Shown here: positions 23,174 to 36,039 of the stretch, one piece after another | Numbering within the stretch: position 1 is the first letter of the stretch | Layout: each line of letters opens with the position of its first letter | NCBI GenBank assembly: GCA_030737835.1 | Contig: CM060847.1 | Coordinates: 3,004,484 to 3,068,483, forward strand | Direction: 5' to 3' | From: Acorus gramineus | Lineage: Eukaryota > Streptophyta > Magnoliopsida > Acorales > Acoraceae | Length of the DNA stretch: 64,000 nt | The notes under the pieces: model-generated | Databases searched by the model: none | The model's input: the letters and a program-made list of their open reading frames with translations, nothing else | What the model was told of the DNA's origin: nothing | Position numbers and translations under genes: made by a program

Positions 23174-26100
23174 ATGAACAGAGACTCCCACGGCCCTAAC
23201 CACCGCGGCCTCCTCTGCAACGCCGGGGCCGGGGCTGCTGCCGGTACGTGATGGATTGATGAAGCTGTTTTTTGTTTTTTTTTTTAATCTTTTATTGGTT
23301 ATAAAATCCGTGTTTGGTGATTTGTTGGGATTTGTTAACAGGAGTGATCGCGGCAAGCTTTGTTTGTCCGTTGGATGTGATCAAGACGAGGTTCCAGGTC
23401 CACGGCCTGCCCAAGCTCAGTAAGGGAACTGCTAAAGGTATTTTTTTGTGCTCGCTTGTTGGAATTCATTGCCACGGTTTATTGTGGGTTGAACATTTGT
23501 TGTTTTGATTGTTTATTGTGGGATCCGTGATTGTTTGGCTCTTTAGAAAGTGAATTGGTATGCGAAGATTAAGCTATTTGAACAATACCCAGTACATAAT
23601 AGAGTCAAGATGCTTACAAGTTGCAATTTTTTTTTTACACCTTTTCTAGTCCTTTTGATTTGAAAGCCAAGGTCTTTTATTTGTGGAACTCAATTAGTGA
23701 GCTTGCCTAATGCCGCTGTGGTTTGGGAAGTGGGAGATTGTCAATCTGTTTGTTATCTTAGTTATTCATGTGATCATGTCTATCAAATGTTTGAAGAAAT
23801 ATGGTTATTTCTCTTGGTGTCAATATCTACCAAGAGTTTTATTTACAGTGGAAATTTTTTTGTGGGAAAGAATTTCTGATAGACAACTCTTCAGTGCCCT
23901 ACACTTTGATTCTTCCATTTATTTAGAGAGTTGGCTCTTGACACTTGCTCTCTTGGTTTGTCATATGGTTTGATCTCCGTGTTGCTCCTTGCTTAATGTA
24001 AGGCACAGAAAGTTAATATGTACTTTGATTTGATGGATCCAGTGAATATTACCTTCCGATGTAATATAACCATTTAAGCCAAAGATAATTGAATAACATG
24101 GAAAAAATTTCCAGATTCATGAAATTGTGGAATAGCACTGAGGTTGTGCACAAGTTGACATTTTTCTGTACGTTACCTTTTCTTCCTAGTGGTTGTATGT
24201 TAGATCTGGAGGTTTTTATAGTTCTAAAAGGATTATTGCAATTTAAGGAAATTTTGGATCAATTATTTATTAAATTATATCATTTCTATATGGATATTGA
24301 ATTTGCGCCTATCTTATGATGGTCTATACGTCACCAGGTAGTCTCATTGTCAGTAGTTTGGAACAAATAGTGCAAAAGGAAGGTGTCCGTGGCATGTATC
24401 GTGGTCTTTCACCAACTGTCTTGGCTTTGCTTCCAAATTGGGCGGTTAGTTTTCTTCTTCTTGTTTTTTTTTATTTTCAATTTGACAAATAAATGAATTC
24501 TTATAGTTGCTTGCTGGTTCCTGCTTGTTGCTTTGCAACAGGGGTTATTCACTTTGTTGAGTTGATTCTTATTTTTGTAAAGATGTCTCCTTTATCTGTC
24601 ATCCATAATGAAACCTGTAGCTTTTACATTATAGGATGGTCACTCATGATAATGAACATGTTGAGCATTGTGCTTCTTCCTATAAAAAATCTGTTTTTGT
24701 TAAAGACATGCTTCTGATGTTTTCTTCATTTACCCTTGGATTGTCATGTTTTTCTCTTGGCTCACTGCTTGTTGAATATAAACTTGGCAATTCGAGACAT
24801 TTTTGCCACAAATTTTTTTCCACTATCTTTTTTAACGTCATCATCCACATATGTTTTTGTTTTTTTGGCATGTGCACTGACTGTTTTGTTTTCATGAGGC
24901 ACCAAAAATAAAATTATAAATACAGTGATATTACTGTCATGGATGGCTTTGTCTTTGACATCTCACACACTTTAAAGAACCCGAAATCATGTCTTCTTTT
25001 TTCTCATTTTTTATTCATGCACAATATTATTTTGTTGTCAATCTGTGATATCCTGGTTGTTTTCTCACAATTCCAATGGCTGTGCCAGTTGTATTTACTA
25101 TTTATTATTTACTTCTGTTTTTTTTTATTTTTTTCATTTATTTTTCAAATATGAAAACTGTAGCATGCATGTAATGTGATGTTGATATTTTGTGTTTGTA
25201 TTTTAAATTTTTTTGCTCTGTCCTGATTTTTGAGCATTTGAATGCATATATTTCCCCTATATTGATTCCTTGTTCTAATCAATTTTTTCAGGTGTATTTT
25301 ACTGTTTATGACCAACTGAAAATCTTTCTTTCTGCAGATGGTGAGTTAAATATTGTTCTGAAAATGAATGAAATACAGTTTTGTTGACTAAAACTCCATT
25401 GCATATAACTTTGTGCCCATCTTAATCTTTCTTTGTGCGCACGCTCCTAACCTGTCTCAAATTTTAAATACCAAGTAGATGGGACACAGCTCTCGACAGG
25501 GTCCACTGTGATGGCTGCGTCTGGTGCCGGTGCGGCAACCACAATTTTCACTAATCCACTTTGGGTTGTCAAGACAAGATTTCAAGTATGTTATATTTAC
25601 CAATATATGTTATGATATTATATTATACATGCCAAATTTGGTTGTTTCACCATAACAGCTTATTATGAGTTCCAAGAGCATGTAATATTATTAGGAAATG
25701 CTATGCTTGGAAGTTTCTACGCTATCACCTGTCCCCAGGGCATGACGGTTGTCATAAATTTTTTTATAAAGTATTTCTGTTTTTTTGTTGATCTAATTTA
25801 TATATTATAATTAATGTGGAATATGGAAATTGATATCTGTAATTTAGATGTTAGATATGTGTGTGTCTGCATGCAGAATATCCTGATAAAATAAGTGCTT
25901 TTTATTGAGTACCTGAAGTACCATATTGGATTCTTGTGAAGTGTATAACTCACCTCAGTATATGGGAATACCTTTCACTTGAAAAAGAATTTATAGGTTT
26001 GCTGACATGATAAGTTATTTTCAAAAACTCACTTGTTCATTTATTTTCGCTGAACCTCTCATATCATGACTTGTGAAAATGATATACCCTGACTGAGATG

Positions 26101-29100
26101 ATCAGCATCTAGACTTCGAAAACAATGGTTTTGTCTCATTTGTCTGTTCAACTGCATGAAAAGCTTCTGTAGTTCTAAGCTTAAGGAATTTTTTTTTCTC
26201 TCAGTGGGATTACTCATTATACTCCCACTTAGAGATAGATAATTAGGCCTAAATAAATGTTTTAAGATGAATGCTACAGCTCCGTTCCCCTGAAAAATTA
26301 TTATAATCAGTATCAGTCATCATTCGTCAAAAATATTCTTTCCTGATAATACATAATAATAGACATCTCGTAAAGTTTACAAGTTGGCTTACGCGTAAGT
26401 TTATTTTCTTGTCTTTCCCCTTGTTCCCTTGCACCATTTCAGTTTGTAAACATGAAGCGTACCCTGCAGCTCTTATTCCTTGTGGAAGTGAGAATTTTTC
26501 CATGGTCATTGATTAAGATGAAGAGACTATACTCATGGCTCCCTTCGGTCTCCGGGTGGCATCTCAGTAGCAGATGTTGTCCTGAAACATCTACCATTCA
26601 TTACTGGCCCATCTATTACTATGCATTGATTGAACTGTTTTATTTGTGGTCTGTCTCTGTGTTTAATTTATTTATTTTTTTGTGGGAAGGGGGGGGGGGG
26701 GGGGGTGTGGAGAGGCATGGAGGACCATCACCAACCTAGCATCTAGCCATGTAATAAAGACATGGACACGGATGCCTATTTCTGGACACAGGCACCTCTG
26801 AAAACGAGATATTAGGATATAAAATATTTGTGCATTCATATTGAATGGAGACATGATAAAACACACAGTACCTGATGGGCATGCTTGAATAAGCCTGCTG
26901 TGCATCTCTTTGGCTATTCTTAATGTACATGCTTGTGTAGGCATCTGTTTGTGCTTGCATGCAGGCAGTTTGACATGTAGAGTTTCCTCTTATTGATTTC
27001 AGCTTCCTGGTTCTGCAGGGTAGCTAGACGAGATAATGGGTTATGGGATTTTATTGAGTAGAACATACACTCGATAAGATCTCACTTAAGGGTTCACTAT
27101 ACCTTCCATCACATATTAAGAGTCCATCAGTAGTTGCAAGGCACTAATCTGCCTTTTCCAAGTTTCTTTCTTTATCAGGAAGTGGGCAGCTAAATTCAGT
27201 AATATGTCAATTTAATCAAAGTTTTCGCTTATGGATTGATAATTTGTTATCTGCTTGACGAATCAAGGATACAAGTTGTACTTGGATTCATTTACTTCTC
27301 TTTCAGGCTTAGTATGATATATGAAGATTTCAAGAACTTTGCTTCATTCATTTTGATAATTGTAGCTTGAAAATTATATTATGAATATAGGCTTCTATTG
27401 GAGTATTACTGTCTTTAACAATGTCATTTGACAATGGTGTTCTTTATTGATGCTAGAATATCATGCATATGGGCTATGCTCCATTCTTTTTTTTAAAAAT
27501 AAACTCTTGGTATTTTGTTTTTGTATTGTCATGTCTCTTTGTGCTCTGTTGGTGACCAGTAAATCTGTTTTCTGTTTGCTTTTAATTACGCATGCTGTTT
27601 TATGAATGTTGTTTTTGGGTGTCACATTCCTATTCAAATTATGGAAAGTTGTACAACACACTCTTCAATTATCTGCACTATTTTAATTTATTCATTTGTC
27701 TCATTCATTACATGTATTTTGCTTCCTTGTTCAACATAATGCTTATGCTCATTAATATTGCATGTTTGTTGGCTATCTCAATTATATAGACTCAAGGAAT
27801 GAGAGTGGGAGTTGTGCCATATAGGGGTACATTTTCAGCCTTGAGGAGAATAGCACATGAAGAGGGCATTCGTGGATTGTACAGGTCTCCTATCCTCTCA
27901 CCGATATAGTAATAACGGTAAATGCTCGGGGGATCTTTTCGGATCTCTGATGGTAGCTTGGGGGAAGTGTAATCCCTTTGCCACATAAGTGGAAGCATAT
28001 GTGGAATCTTGCATGCTTATGCATTCAGTGATGCTATTTTTATCCCAGAAGTTTTACCCCTTCAGGCCATTCTAAAAGTGTACTAAACTGTTCACTGAAT
28101 CCTAAGCGTTATTTTTAACCTAAGTAATATACAGTTTTCTTGAGTTGAAAATTCATAATTTTATCCAACCAGATAATTCTGACATATGCATCATCTAAGT
28201 TCATATTATTCAACACTTCACTCATACATTTGACCACAATCCATTAGAACTCATGATTAGGGGTAAAAAGGGGTAAGGTTGCTTGGGACAATCAAGCATT
28301 ATTATGTGCATTTGTACTTTTACAGTCCCTCAAACTACCATTATCCAAGTACACCATTAAAGGATATGCATACATCATCTTGATTCCTTTAATCTCAAAT
28401 TTGTTAAATTGTTTTGTGACAGTGGTCTTCTGCCTGCATTGGCTGGAATCAGCCATGTAGCTATCCAGTTTCCAACTTACGAGAAAATTAAAATCTACTT
28501 GGCAAACCGAGGTAAAATTGTTTGTTTATTTTTGGTTAATCTAGATCTAAGTGTTCTGCACTTGCTTATTTTACCATTGAAACAGCTAATACCACCACTG
28601 ATACACTCAGTGCGGGGGATGTTGCTCTTGCCTCATCTGTCTCAAAAATTGCAGCATCAACTTTGACTTATCCTCATGAGGTACTTGTGTTTAGTTCAAG
28701 TTGATACTTTTATTTTCGTCCTTGCAGATGATGTGATCCTTATTTGTTGAAATATTAAAATCATCTGTCATTGCTTAAGGTGCTTGATTTTTTTGTTTTT
28801 TTGGTTTGATTTTTTTTTTGGGGGGGGGAAGGGGGAATTAATTCCAAGTATTTTTTATTCCCTTAATTTTTAAGTCTGGGACTTTTTAGCACTTTGTATG
28901 CTCTTTTCTTATGTAAAATTTTTACATTGTTATACACTTTGTGAAAGCCGTTAATCAAACAGCCTTCCGGAATGCTTGTAGACTGTTATCCATCATTGTA
29001 CATTGTTATCCATCTGTGTACTTTGTTAAATAAGCTGAACAACAAACTGTCTTCCTGGATGCTCATACACGGTTAACTTGGGACGGATTGGGGAGAAAAA

Positions 29101-29354
29101 GCGCACATAATGACGGTATTTGGACAGAAGGGCCTTGAAAAAATTGTAACTGCTAACTTTGGGGTGTTTTCATATGCTAAAAAATTCTAGGGACCTAAAA
29201 TAATAAAGGATTAAATAAATACTTGAAACTAAATCCCCCCCTTTCCATTTTTTTTTCTTCTGTTTCTCTTGTTTTTCAAAAGAATGATTTCAACTTTATT
29301 CTTGTCTATTCTGGATGGTGGATTTTCATTCCCCTATAACTACCGCAGACGGGG

Positions 29355-29423
<69 letters not shown>

Positions 29424-29729
29424 CATTTTCTATCTGTGCGATTCATGTGACTACTGTATGTTTTTCATCTGAATGCATCCAATAATGTGCAGGTGGTGCG
29501 GTCTAGGCTTCAAGAACAAGGTCACCTCCCAGAGAAGCGTTACACAGGTGTTGTGGACTGTATTAAAAAGGTATATCAAACAGAAGGCATACCTGGATTT
29601 TACCGCGGTTGTGCTACCAATTTGCTCAGGACCACCCCAGCTGCTGTGATCACATTCACTAGCTTTGAGATGATCCACAGATTTCTGATCAATATATACC
29701 CACCGGAAGCACAGCCTCAGACACTATGA
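23174..29729 (+). CDS. NDT1: Mitochondrial-carrier-family NAD+ transporter (NDT1-like), 314 aa, 9 exons
   Basis: Exons: 23174-23243, 23342-23437, 24338-24444, 25292-25340, 25479-25585, 27790-27884, 28423-28511, 28586-28680, 29493-29729 (945 nt including stop). Three carrier repeats are visible, each with its signature after helix 1, 3 or 5: [20 protein letters not shown] and PHEVVRSRLQ. Other stretches match plant NDT1/NDT2 closely: [64 protein letters not shown] and [21 protein letters not shown]. Plant NDT proteins exchange NAD+ for AMP or ADP across plastid or mitochondrial inner membranes. The length fits the family (about 312 aa). NDT1 rather than NDT2 is my best guess from similarity and short length. 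All joins keep the frame and use GT-AG introns. Confidence 0.95.
26689..26705 (+). repeat. Poly-G run of 17
   Basis: An uninterrupted run of 17 G in an intron of the NDT gene. Its length is error-prone in sequencing. Confidence 0.9.
29357..29420 (+). repeat. Compound (TG)n(GA)n microsatellite
   Basis: About 14 TG units are followed directly by about 16 GA units, in the last intron of the NDT gene roughly 75 bp before exon 9. Confidence 0.95.
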
Positions 29730-30672
29730 CAATTGGAGCAGTTCCATCATGAGAGGTCGATGGATTGCACCTTGCTAAGTTTTAGGTGATTTGGCCAATC
29801 ATTGACGATTGATATATTCTTTTTCTTTGAATCAAATACAAAGAAGGATGATGACGATAATGACATTGTTTGGGAAAGGGTCACTCAACCTGGTTAGATT
29901 TTATTACTATTGACAGTTTGTTAAATTTTATGAAGTGGAATATGGGTTAGATTTTTCTTGTATGATATGTTTCTAAGTGAATAATTTTGAGTTGCATATT
30001 ACAGAAAGTACATTCTCTTCATTGATTGTGTGGCTCTGGATTTCAAATTTTTTAGAGAGTTGAGTTATGGTTTTTAGGAGAGAATATGAATCTGCAGCAG
30101 GTTGAAGATCTCCTCTCATTTGTGCTCATTGAGGCCCCTGCTGAGGTGTATGGGACATCTTTTGGAACCATGTTTCTGAGATGGAGCTTGTGGATCTCTG
30201 TGAACTTTTTTTTTTTATGATTCAATTACATGATGTTTGTTGGGATAATGTTACGTACAATTCTTTTTTCAGCTCCAATTCTAGTTTAAAAAAAAGTGCA
30301 ACAACATTTAAATTTTTTTTTTTGTTCGAGTAAAATGTGAATGGATAAAGATTTATGAAATGTGAAAAATAATGATAGTTGATTTGACATGTGATTTATT
30401 AGAAGTGATCACAGCTGATTTGACAGTGAGTCAACATATTCTTTAATTTTAATTCCAGGGATTGATTGTAATTCATATGTCATTTTAATCTAGTTCATTC
30501 TAATATAGTTTATTCATTCTTCCAAAGATAAACCTCATCCATAGGACAGCACGAAAACAGTACTTCACTAGTTCACTTCCTTACCTGATGAGTAGAAAGA
30601 AATCCATACAATAATTCAAGCAGGTAATTGATGGCAGTCCTCACGTGACAACTGTCAATGGTTAACTGAAAT
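29730..30672. other. NDT 3' UTR and downstream spacer
   Basis: Probable 3' UTR to about 30030. From 30290 a dispersed AT-rich repeat similar to 20757-20920 is present (GTAAAATGTGAATG..., CAGGGATTGATTGTAATTCA). No gene is seen. Confidence 0.4.
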
Positions 30673-32370
30673 TTAATTGTCACTAGACCCAAAATTAAGC
30701 TCCACTCACAAGTTTCATGTCAAATCTATTAGTAACTACTTACTAGAAACAAAATAGGCCTTCGATCTCTTTAATTTAATTGACAAAAATCATCATCTCG
30801 TTAGTTCACTTATTAATTTTTAAAAAAAATAAAAAAGTAAAAACAAAAAATATTCTTACTTAAAAACCCTTTGAATTCAGCATCATCTAATCACAGCAAT
30901 CCCGATTTCTGCTTCTTCATTGTCCAACCCCTTCTCCTACGGTGAACCAAAACAAAATTTTAAATTCATAATTCCCAAAAATCAAAATAAATTATGAAAT
31001 CTAGGTAAAAAAAATCCCCAAAACTCCCCTTTCATTCCGTTTTGACGATCCGAGTAGACATTTGTTTTTATTTTTTGTATTACAATCGCAAAATCTGTTC
31101 GTTTGATACCCTGCATTTCAACCTAAAGCTTCTTTTTAAATTTTTCAAAATCAAATTCAACCAATGACGATGAAATAATATAGATTGTATTGTACAATAA
31201 ATTTTTTTGATGAAATATAACTTTTAATTAGGTTTATGATGAATTCTTCAAAATGAATGTAATACTTATGAAACTATATGAAATGTAACAGTTGTATGTT
31301 CCTCTGTTACATTTGTTATATGAAAGAGATGATGTCTCAGATATTCCAATTTTTTTTTTTAATAACATGATCCTGAAGAATGTGATATTTTTAGTTTCTA
31401 TCTTCCATAAATGTAATAAAAAATTAAAGAGATCATTTAAATTTGTGCAATGAATGTAAGGTGTGTTGGTAATAGATACATTTTGTTACATTTATATGAG
31501 AATGTATCAAAGATCAGTGTATCTGTGTATGTGTAGAAACATCCAAAAAAATTTAATCAGAACAATTAGTTGTTTTGGTTATGTTACATTCATTGATTAT
31601 AACTGTAACTAAATGTAATAGTGTTGCATAAATGTCTTCAATAATCAGTTACATTTTATGGAAAATATCAAACACATTTTTTTGTGAGTTACATTTAACA
31701 AATATTACATGAACTGTTTGTTACATTTCATAAAAACTGTTACATTTAGTGTTACATTTACAAATGTAACGGTAGCATCAAACAACTACCCCATATGAAA
31801 TGTAACAGTATGTAGTGTTACATTTAGATATTGAGAATGACGTTCAATATAACAACATATAAAATCAAATATGTGGATAATGACATTCAATGTAACAACA
31901 TTCAAAAAAGAAAAAAAATAATCCGATTAAGCATTTAGAAGCAACAACAAAAACACAATTCAATTATGAATCTAAAAATGTCAAACCTGATAAGAGAGAC
32001 ATTGAGGTGAGATCCAAATCGAAATTTTTTTTTTGAGCCTTTCGAAATCTCAAAATTATAAATTTCGATCTGCTCCTACGTATTCTTTATAAACAAAATC
32101 GATTGGTGTTGCTGATCGATTATCATAATCGATTAATAGTGACGAAATTGAGGATCAGTTTCGAATTCAATAATTGATTGGTGTTGCTGCATGATTTTCA
32201 AATGAATTAATGAAGAAGAATTAAGGGATCTTAGAATTGATGATACTCCACAATAATCGGATGAATCAAAACTGTCAAACACATTATAAGGAAATAATCA
32301 AGTAAATGGCATAATAGGTAATGCCTTGTTGCCACCTCATGGGGCTTATGAGTTGGGGCCTAAATAACAT
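30673..32370. mobile_element. Candidate transposon copy B with TGTTACATTT clusters
   Basis: The right end (about 32325-32370) has GCCACCTCATGGGGCTTATGAGTTGGGGCC, nearly the same as the right end of the candidate at 19400-20700. The left end near 30680 (CTAGACCCAAAATTAAGC) is a weaker match. Between 31280 and 31900 the decamer TGTTACATTT or its reverse complement occurs roughly a dozen times. No reading frame of note. Dense short-motif clusters like this resemble subterminal transposase-binding repeats, but the superfamily is not identified. Confidence 0.35.
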
Positions 32371-33413
32371 TATTGTTTAAAAATAGAGGGGGTACCACCC
32401 ACAAAATCGGATGTAAGATTCTATTTCTTTCACTCATTTTTTTTTTAGTGATGTTAAGGTATTTTTTTTTTAATTTCAATTTTAGTCTTATATGCGTCGA
32501 CAAAAAATTATTAGAGCATATATTCACATTAACGAGATATATGTTTCGATAATTTTTTTCTCTATATTTTTTATAAATGCATCCACACAATTCATTAAAA
32601 ATATGCTTTATTTTTTATAAATACATGTATCTTATTAGATGATGTATATTATTTTTTTAAAAATTCAAAACACATATAAACTAGAATTTGGACTATAAAA
32701 TAGATTGCACAAAACATTATGTCTCATTTTTTTATTAAATTTCCTTCGACTCGATCATAATGCACGTCTTAAGCATCATACTAGTGTCAAAGTTCCCGAA
32801 AAGCACCTTCATGCACCAGCACTGGAGATCCTAGGTTCGATTTCAGTAAACAACTCTCAGTGGATAGTACTTGTCATAACCGTTGTGTTATGTTGTACTT
32901 CAATTATAGTTCACGTATATATTATGATAATATAATATATATTATGTTATTATAGTATGTATACAACACTGTAAAGCGAATCGAAAAAACAGTGTTTTAT
33001 CTCTCGCTAACGGGCTGGCCGCAAGGGCATTCCCGTCATTTGATCAACAAAACCTCCCAGCACTATCACAGCTCATTAAAAGCGAAATCAAGAGATCCCG
33101 TGTTTTCTCCCAGTCTTTCGGTGCTCTCCCATTACACGATAACCACCAAAGTTCCGCCAGAACACTCGATCACTATATCCCTCTCTCTCCCCTGCACGGA
33201 AACCCATCGAAAAACGAACGCTCTCTCCGATCGATCAAAACACGAAAATCGATTTTCTCGGTTTCTTCGCAGTTCGTACACAATCTCTTGCATTCCCTTC
33301 TCATTCTCATCGATCCCTTCAAATCCTGTCCCAAAGCATTCATCGACAGCGTTGCATTGAATCGTTTCTACCTGTAATCGAGCGAGTCCCCGTTCAATGG
33401 GGCACGCATCCCG
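32371..33413 (+). promoter_or_regulatory. Spacer and upstream region of the PP2C gene
   Basis: AT-rich to about 32960, then GC content rises sharply at 33000. Positions 33030-33413 are probably 5' UTR and proximal promoter of the damaged PP2C gene, with CT-rich tracts. Frames on either strand here do not resemble proteins I know. Confidence 0.4.
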
Positions 33414-36039
33414 ATGAACCAGACGGCGCCGCCTCGGGATTCGGGCATGACCGGTCCCCTGCCACTCGTCCCCCTCGCCCGCCCTCATAGGGCGGGAGAT
33501 CCGGAGCGAGAATCCGTCGTGCGGCACGGACACGCCGCGCTCGCCAAGAGAGGGGAGGACCTGTTCCTCGTCAAGACCGACTGTCAGAGGATTCCCGGAA
33601 ACCCTAGCTGCTCCCCATTCTCTGTCTTCGCGGTACCCCTCTCAATCACTCTCTCTCAAAGATTTGGTCTTTGTTGGGGTTCGGATTGAAATAAACCGGT
33701 GAATCGTTGATTAGACCTTCGACGGCCACAATGGGGTGTCCGCGGCGGTGTTTACGCGGGAGAACCTCCTCGAGCACGTGATGAGTGCGATCCCGCAAGG
33801 GATCGGGAAGAAGGAGTGGCTTCAGGCACTCCCTCGCGCACTCGTCGCGGGTTTCGTCAAGACGGACATTGACTTCCAACGAAAAGGCACGGACTTGGGC
33901 GTGATCGGGATGAGAAGGATGAGATTTTGGGTTTGTTTTGAGACGTTTGAGCCAATGTATCTTAATTGCAGGGGAGGTGTTGGGGACCACCGCCACTTTC
34001 GTCGTGGTTGATGAGTGGACGCCTGGACGGTGATGGTCGCTTCGGTTGGGGATTCGCGGTGCATATTGGACTCTCAGGATGGAGAAGTGTCTCTATTGAC
34101 CGTTGATCACAGGTTGGAGGAGAACGAGGAGGAGAGGCAGCGGGTGACCGCCAGCGGGGGTGAGGTGGGGAGGCTCAACTTGTGTGGTGGACAGGAGGTG
34201 AGAATGTGGTGGGCAATCTCGACGGTTTGATTGGTTTTTTTAGGAGGGATTAAGAGCTTTCATTTTCTGTTCTTTCTCTCAGGTGGGTCCTCTTCCGTGT
34301 TGGCCTGGTGGGTTGTGCCTTTCGAGGTCGATTGGGGATACGGATGTCGGAGAATTTTATCGTTCCTGTGCCGCATGTTAAGCAAATCAAGGTGAGATTT
34401 TTCTTTTCTTTTCTGTTTTTAAATATTTTTACTGGGATTGTTTGATGGGAGAAAAGACACCAGTTACCATTTTGTTGGATGTCTAGTTTGGAAGCCCTAA
34501 CGCATTTGGTTGCTTAACGCTAGCTTTCTAATGCTGGAGGGAGGCTGATAATTGCCTCGGATGGTATATGGGATATGTTGCCTTCAGAGATGGCGGCAAA
34601 GTCTTGCAGAGGTTTACCTGCTGAGCTTGCTGCCAAGCTTGTCGTTAAGGTAATCCTAAAGCAGAAAGTTGCATTTTGTTCATTTTTTTTTTTTTTTTTA
34701 TCTAGCACATCTTGATTAATTGATTTCAGTGAGAAAATAAAATGCTCCTACAAAATCTAGATTTTCTGCGGTTTGGTTGGTTTGGATTTCATGGGAAAAA
34801 AATTCCACGGGGTTCTCCTTTTTCGCAGGACTGGAGTTCGAGAAAATAAAACATTTTCAGAGAATCCAGAATTTTCTGATTCTTTTATTGATCTGAATTG
34901 CGTGGAAAATTCCACGGGGTTCACATTGTCCACAAAATTGTGGAATTCACTTGTTAAAACATTTTCCAAGCAAGTCATCTTGTTTGATAGTAGGAAAGTC
35001 AACATCTCAGTCTAAGTGTTTTTCATGGAAATACATATATGAATAAAATTTCATGCAGAGTGGTTTCCTGTGAAGTGTTTTCTTTTCAATGAAAATACTC
35101 AAATACCTTCTGAGAAACTTTAATTGAATTCAGAGTTCTCGATGATTGTTGCAGGAAACTCTGAGGACGAGTGGATTGAAAGATGATACTACCTGTCTAG
35201 TTGTTGACATTATCCCGTCTGACCATTCAATCACGCAACCAGCATCGTAGAAGCCTCAGAATAAGCTGAGGTCTCTTTTATTTGGGAAAGGTTCTCAGAA
35301 TTCTATGAACAAGATGACAAAGGTGTCTTCTGTTGGAGCTGTTGTAGAATTATTTGAAGAGGGTTCTGCGATGCTTGCAGAAAGGTATGTGCTGCGTTCA
35401 TTTTTTATTGTTAAAACACTCCATCTCTATGCTCTAATGTAGCCAACGAGTATACAAATTCTATACATGTTAGTTGTCGCCTTGGTTTTAACCGCATGCT
35501 AAGGACAAGAGTGTAATTATATTACTCCTGGGCTTGAATCCTGACATCAATATGTACACATGGGGTTGCTACTATTAGGGAAAAGTTTTCTGTTCAATTT
35601 TATTTGTATTTCTGAGGAAGATAGATGTTTGTCAATTTCAATTAATTAGCTAGTCAAAAGTGTTGCAAGGAGAAACATAAGGCATAATTTAACCATAACA
35701 GACAAATCCATGTAGCACTGCCTGACATACAAGAGACTGACTCCCTTCATAAGGAAATCCCTCCTTTTAAATCGAAACCTTCTCCACCTTGAGAATTTGA
35801 CAACACCAATCTCTCAGGAAGCAGACCACTGTGGTCCATGTAATGTACACTGTTTTTATGCATTATGTGTTCGTTTGTATTTTCTGATGTTTACCACTTT
35901 TGAATATACTTGATGGTCATCCCAAGCCACTGAGCTATACCTTTGTGGACCTGCTTGATTCATTTGGTTGTCTAATGCATAGGCTCTAATAAGTGGGTGG
36001 ACATTATCCTTGTAACTTTATTTTATTTCATTTTATTTT

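Noticed and set aside
31280..31900. Repeated TGTTACATTT motifs considered as a CRISPR-like array
   Set aside because: The motif is a decamer in both orientations at irregular spacing in a plant genome. There are no uniform spacers and no cas genes.
33132..33533. 133-aa minus-strand frame at the PP2C 5' end
   Set aside because: It is antisense to the GC-rich PP2C leader and first exon and shows no family features.
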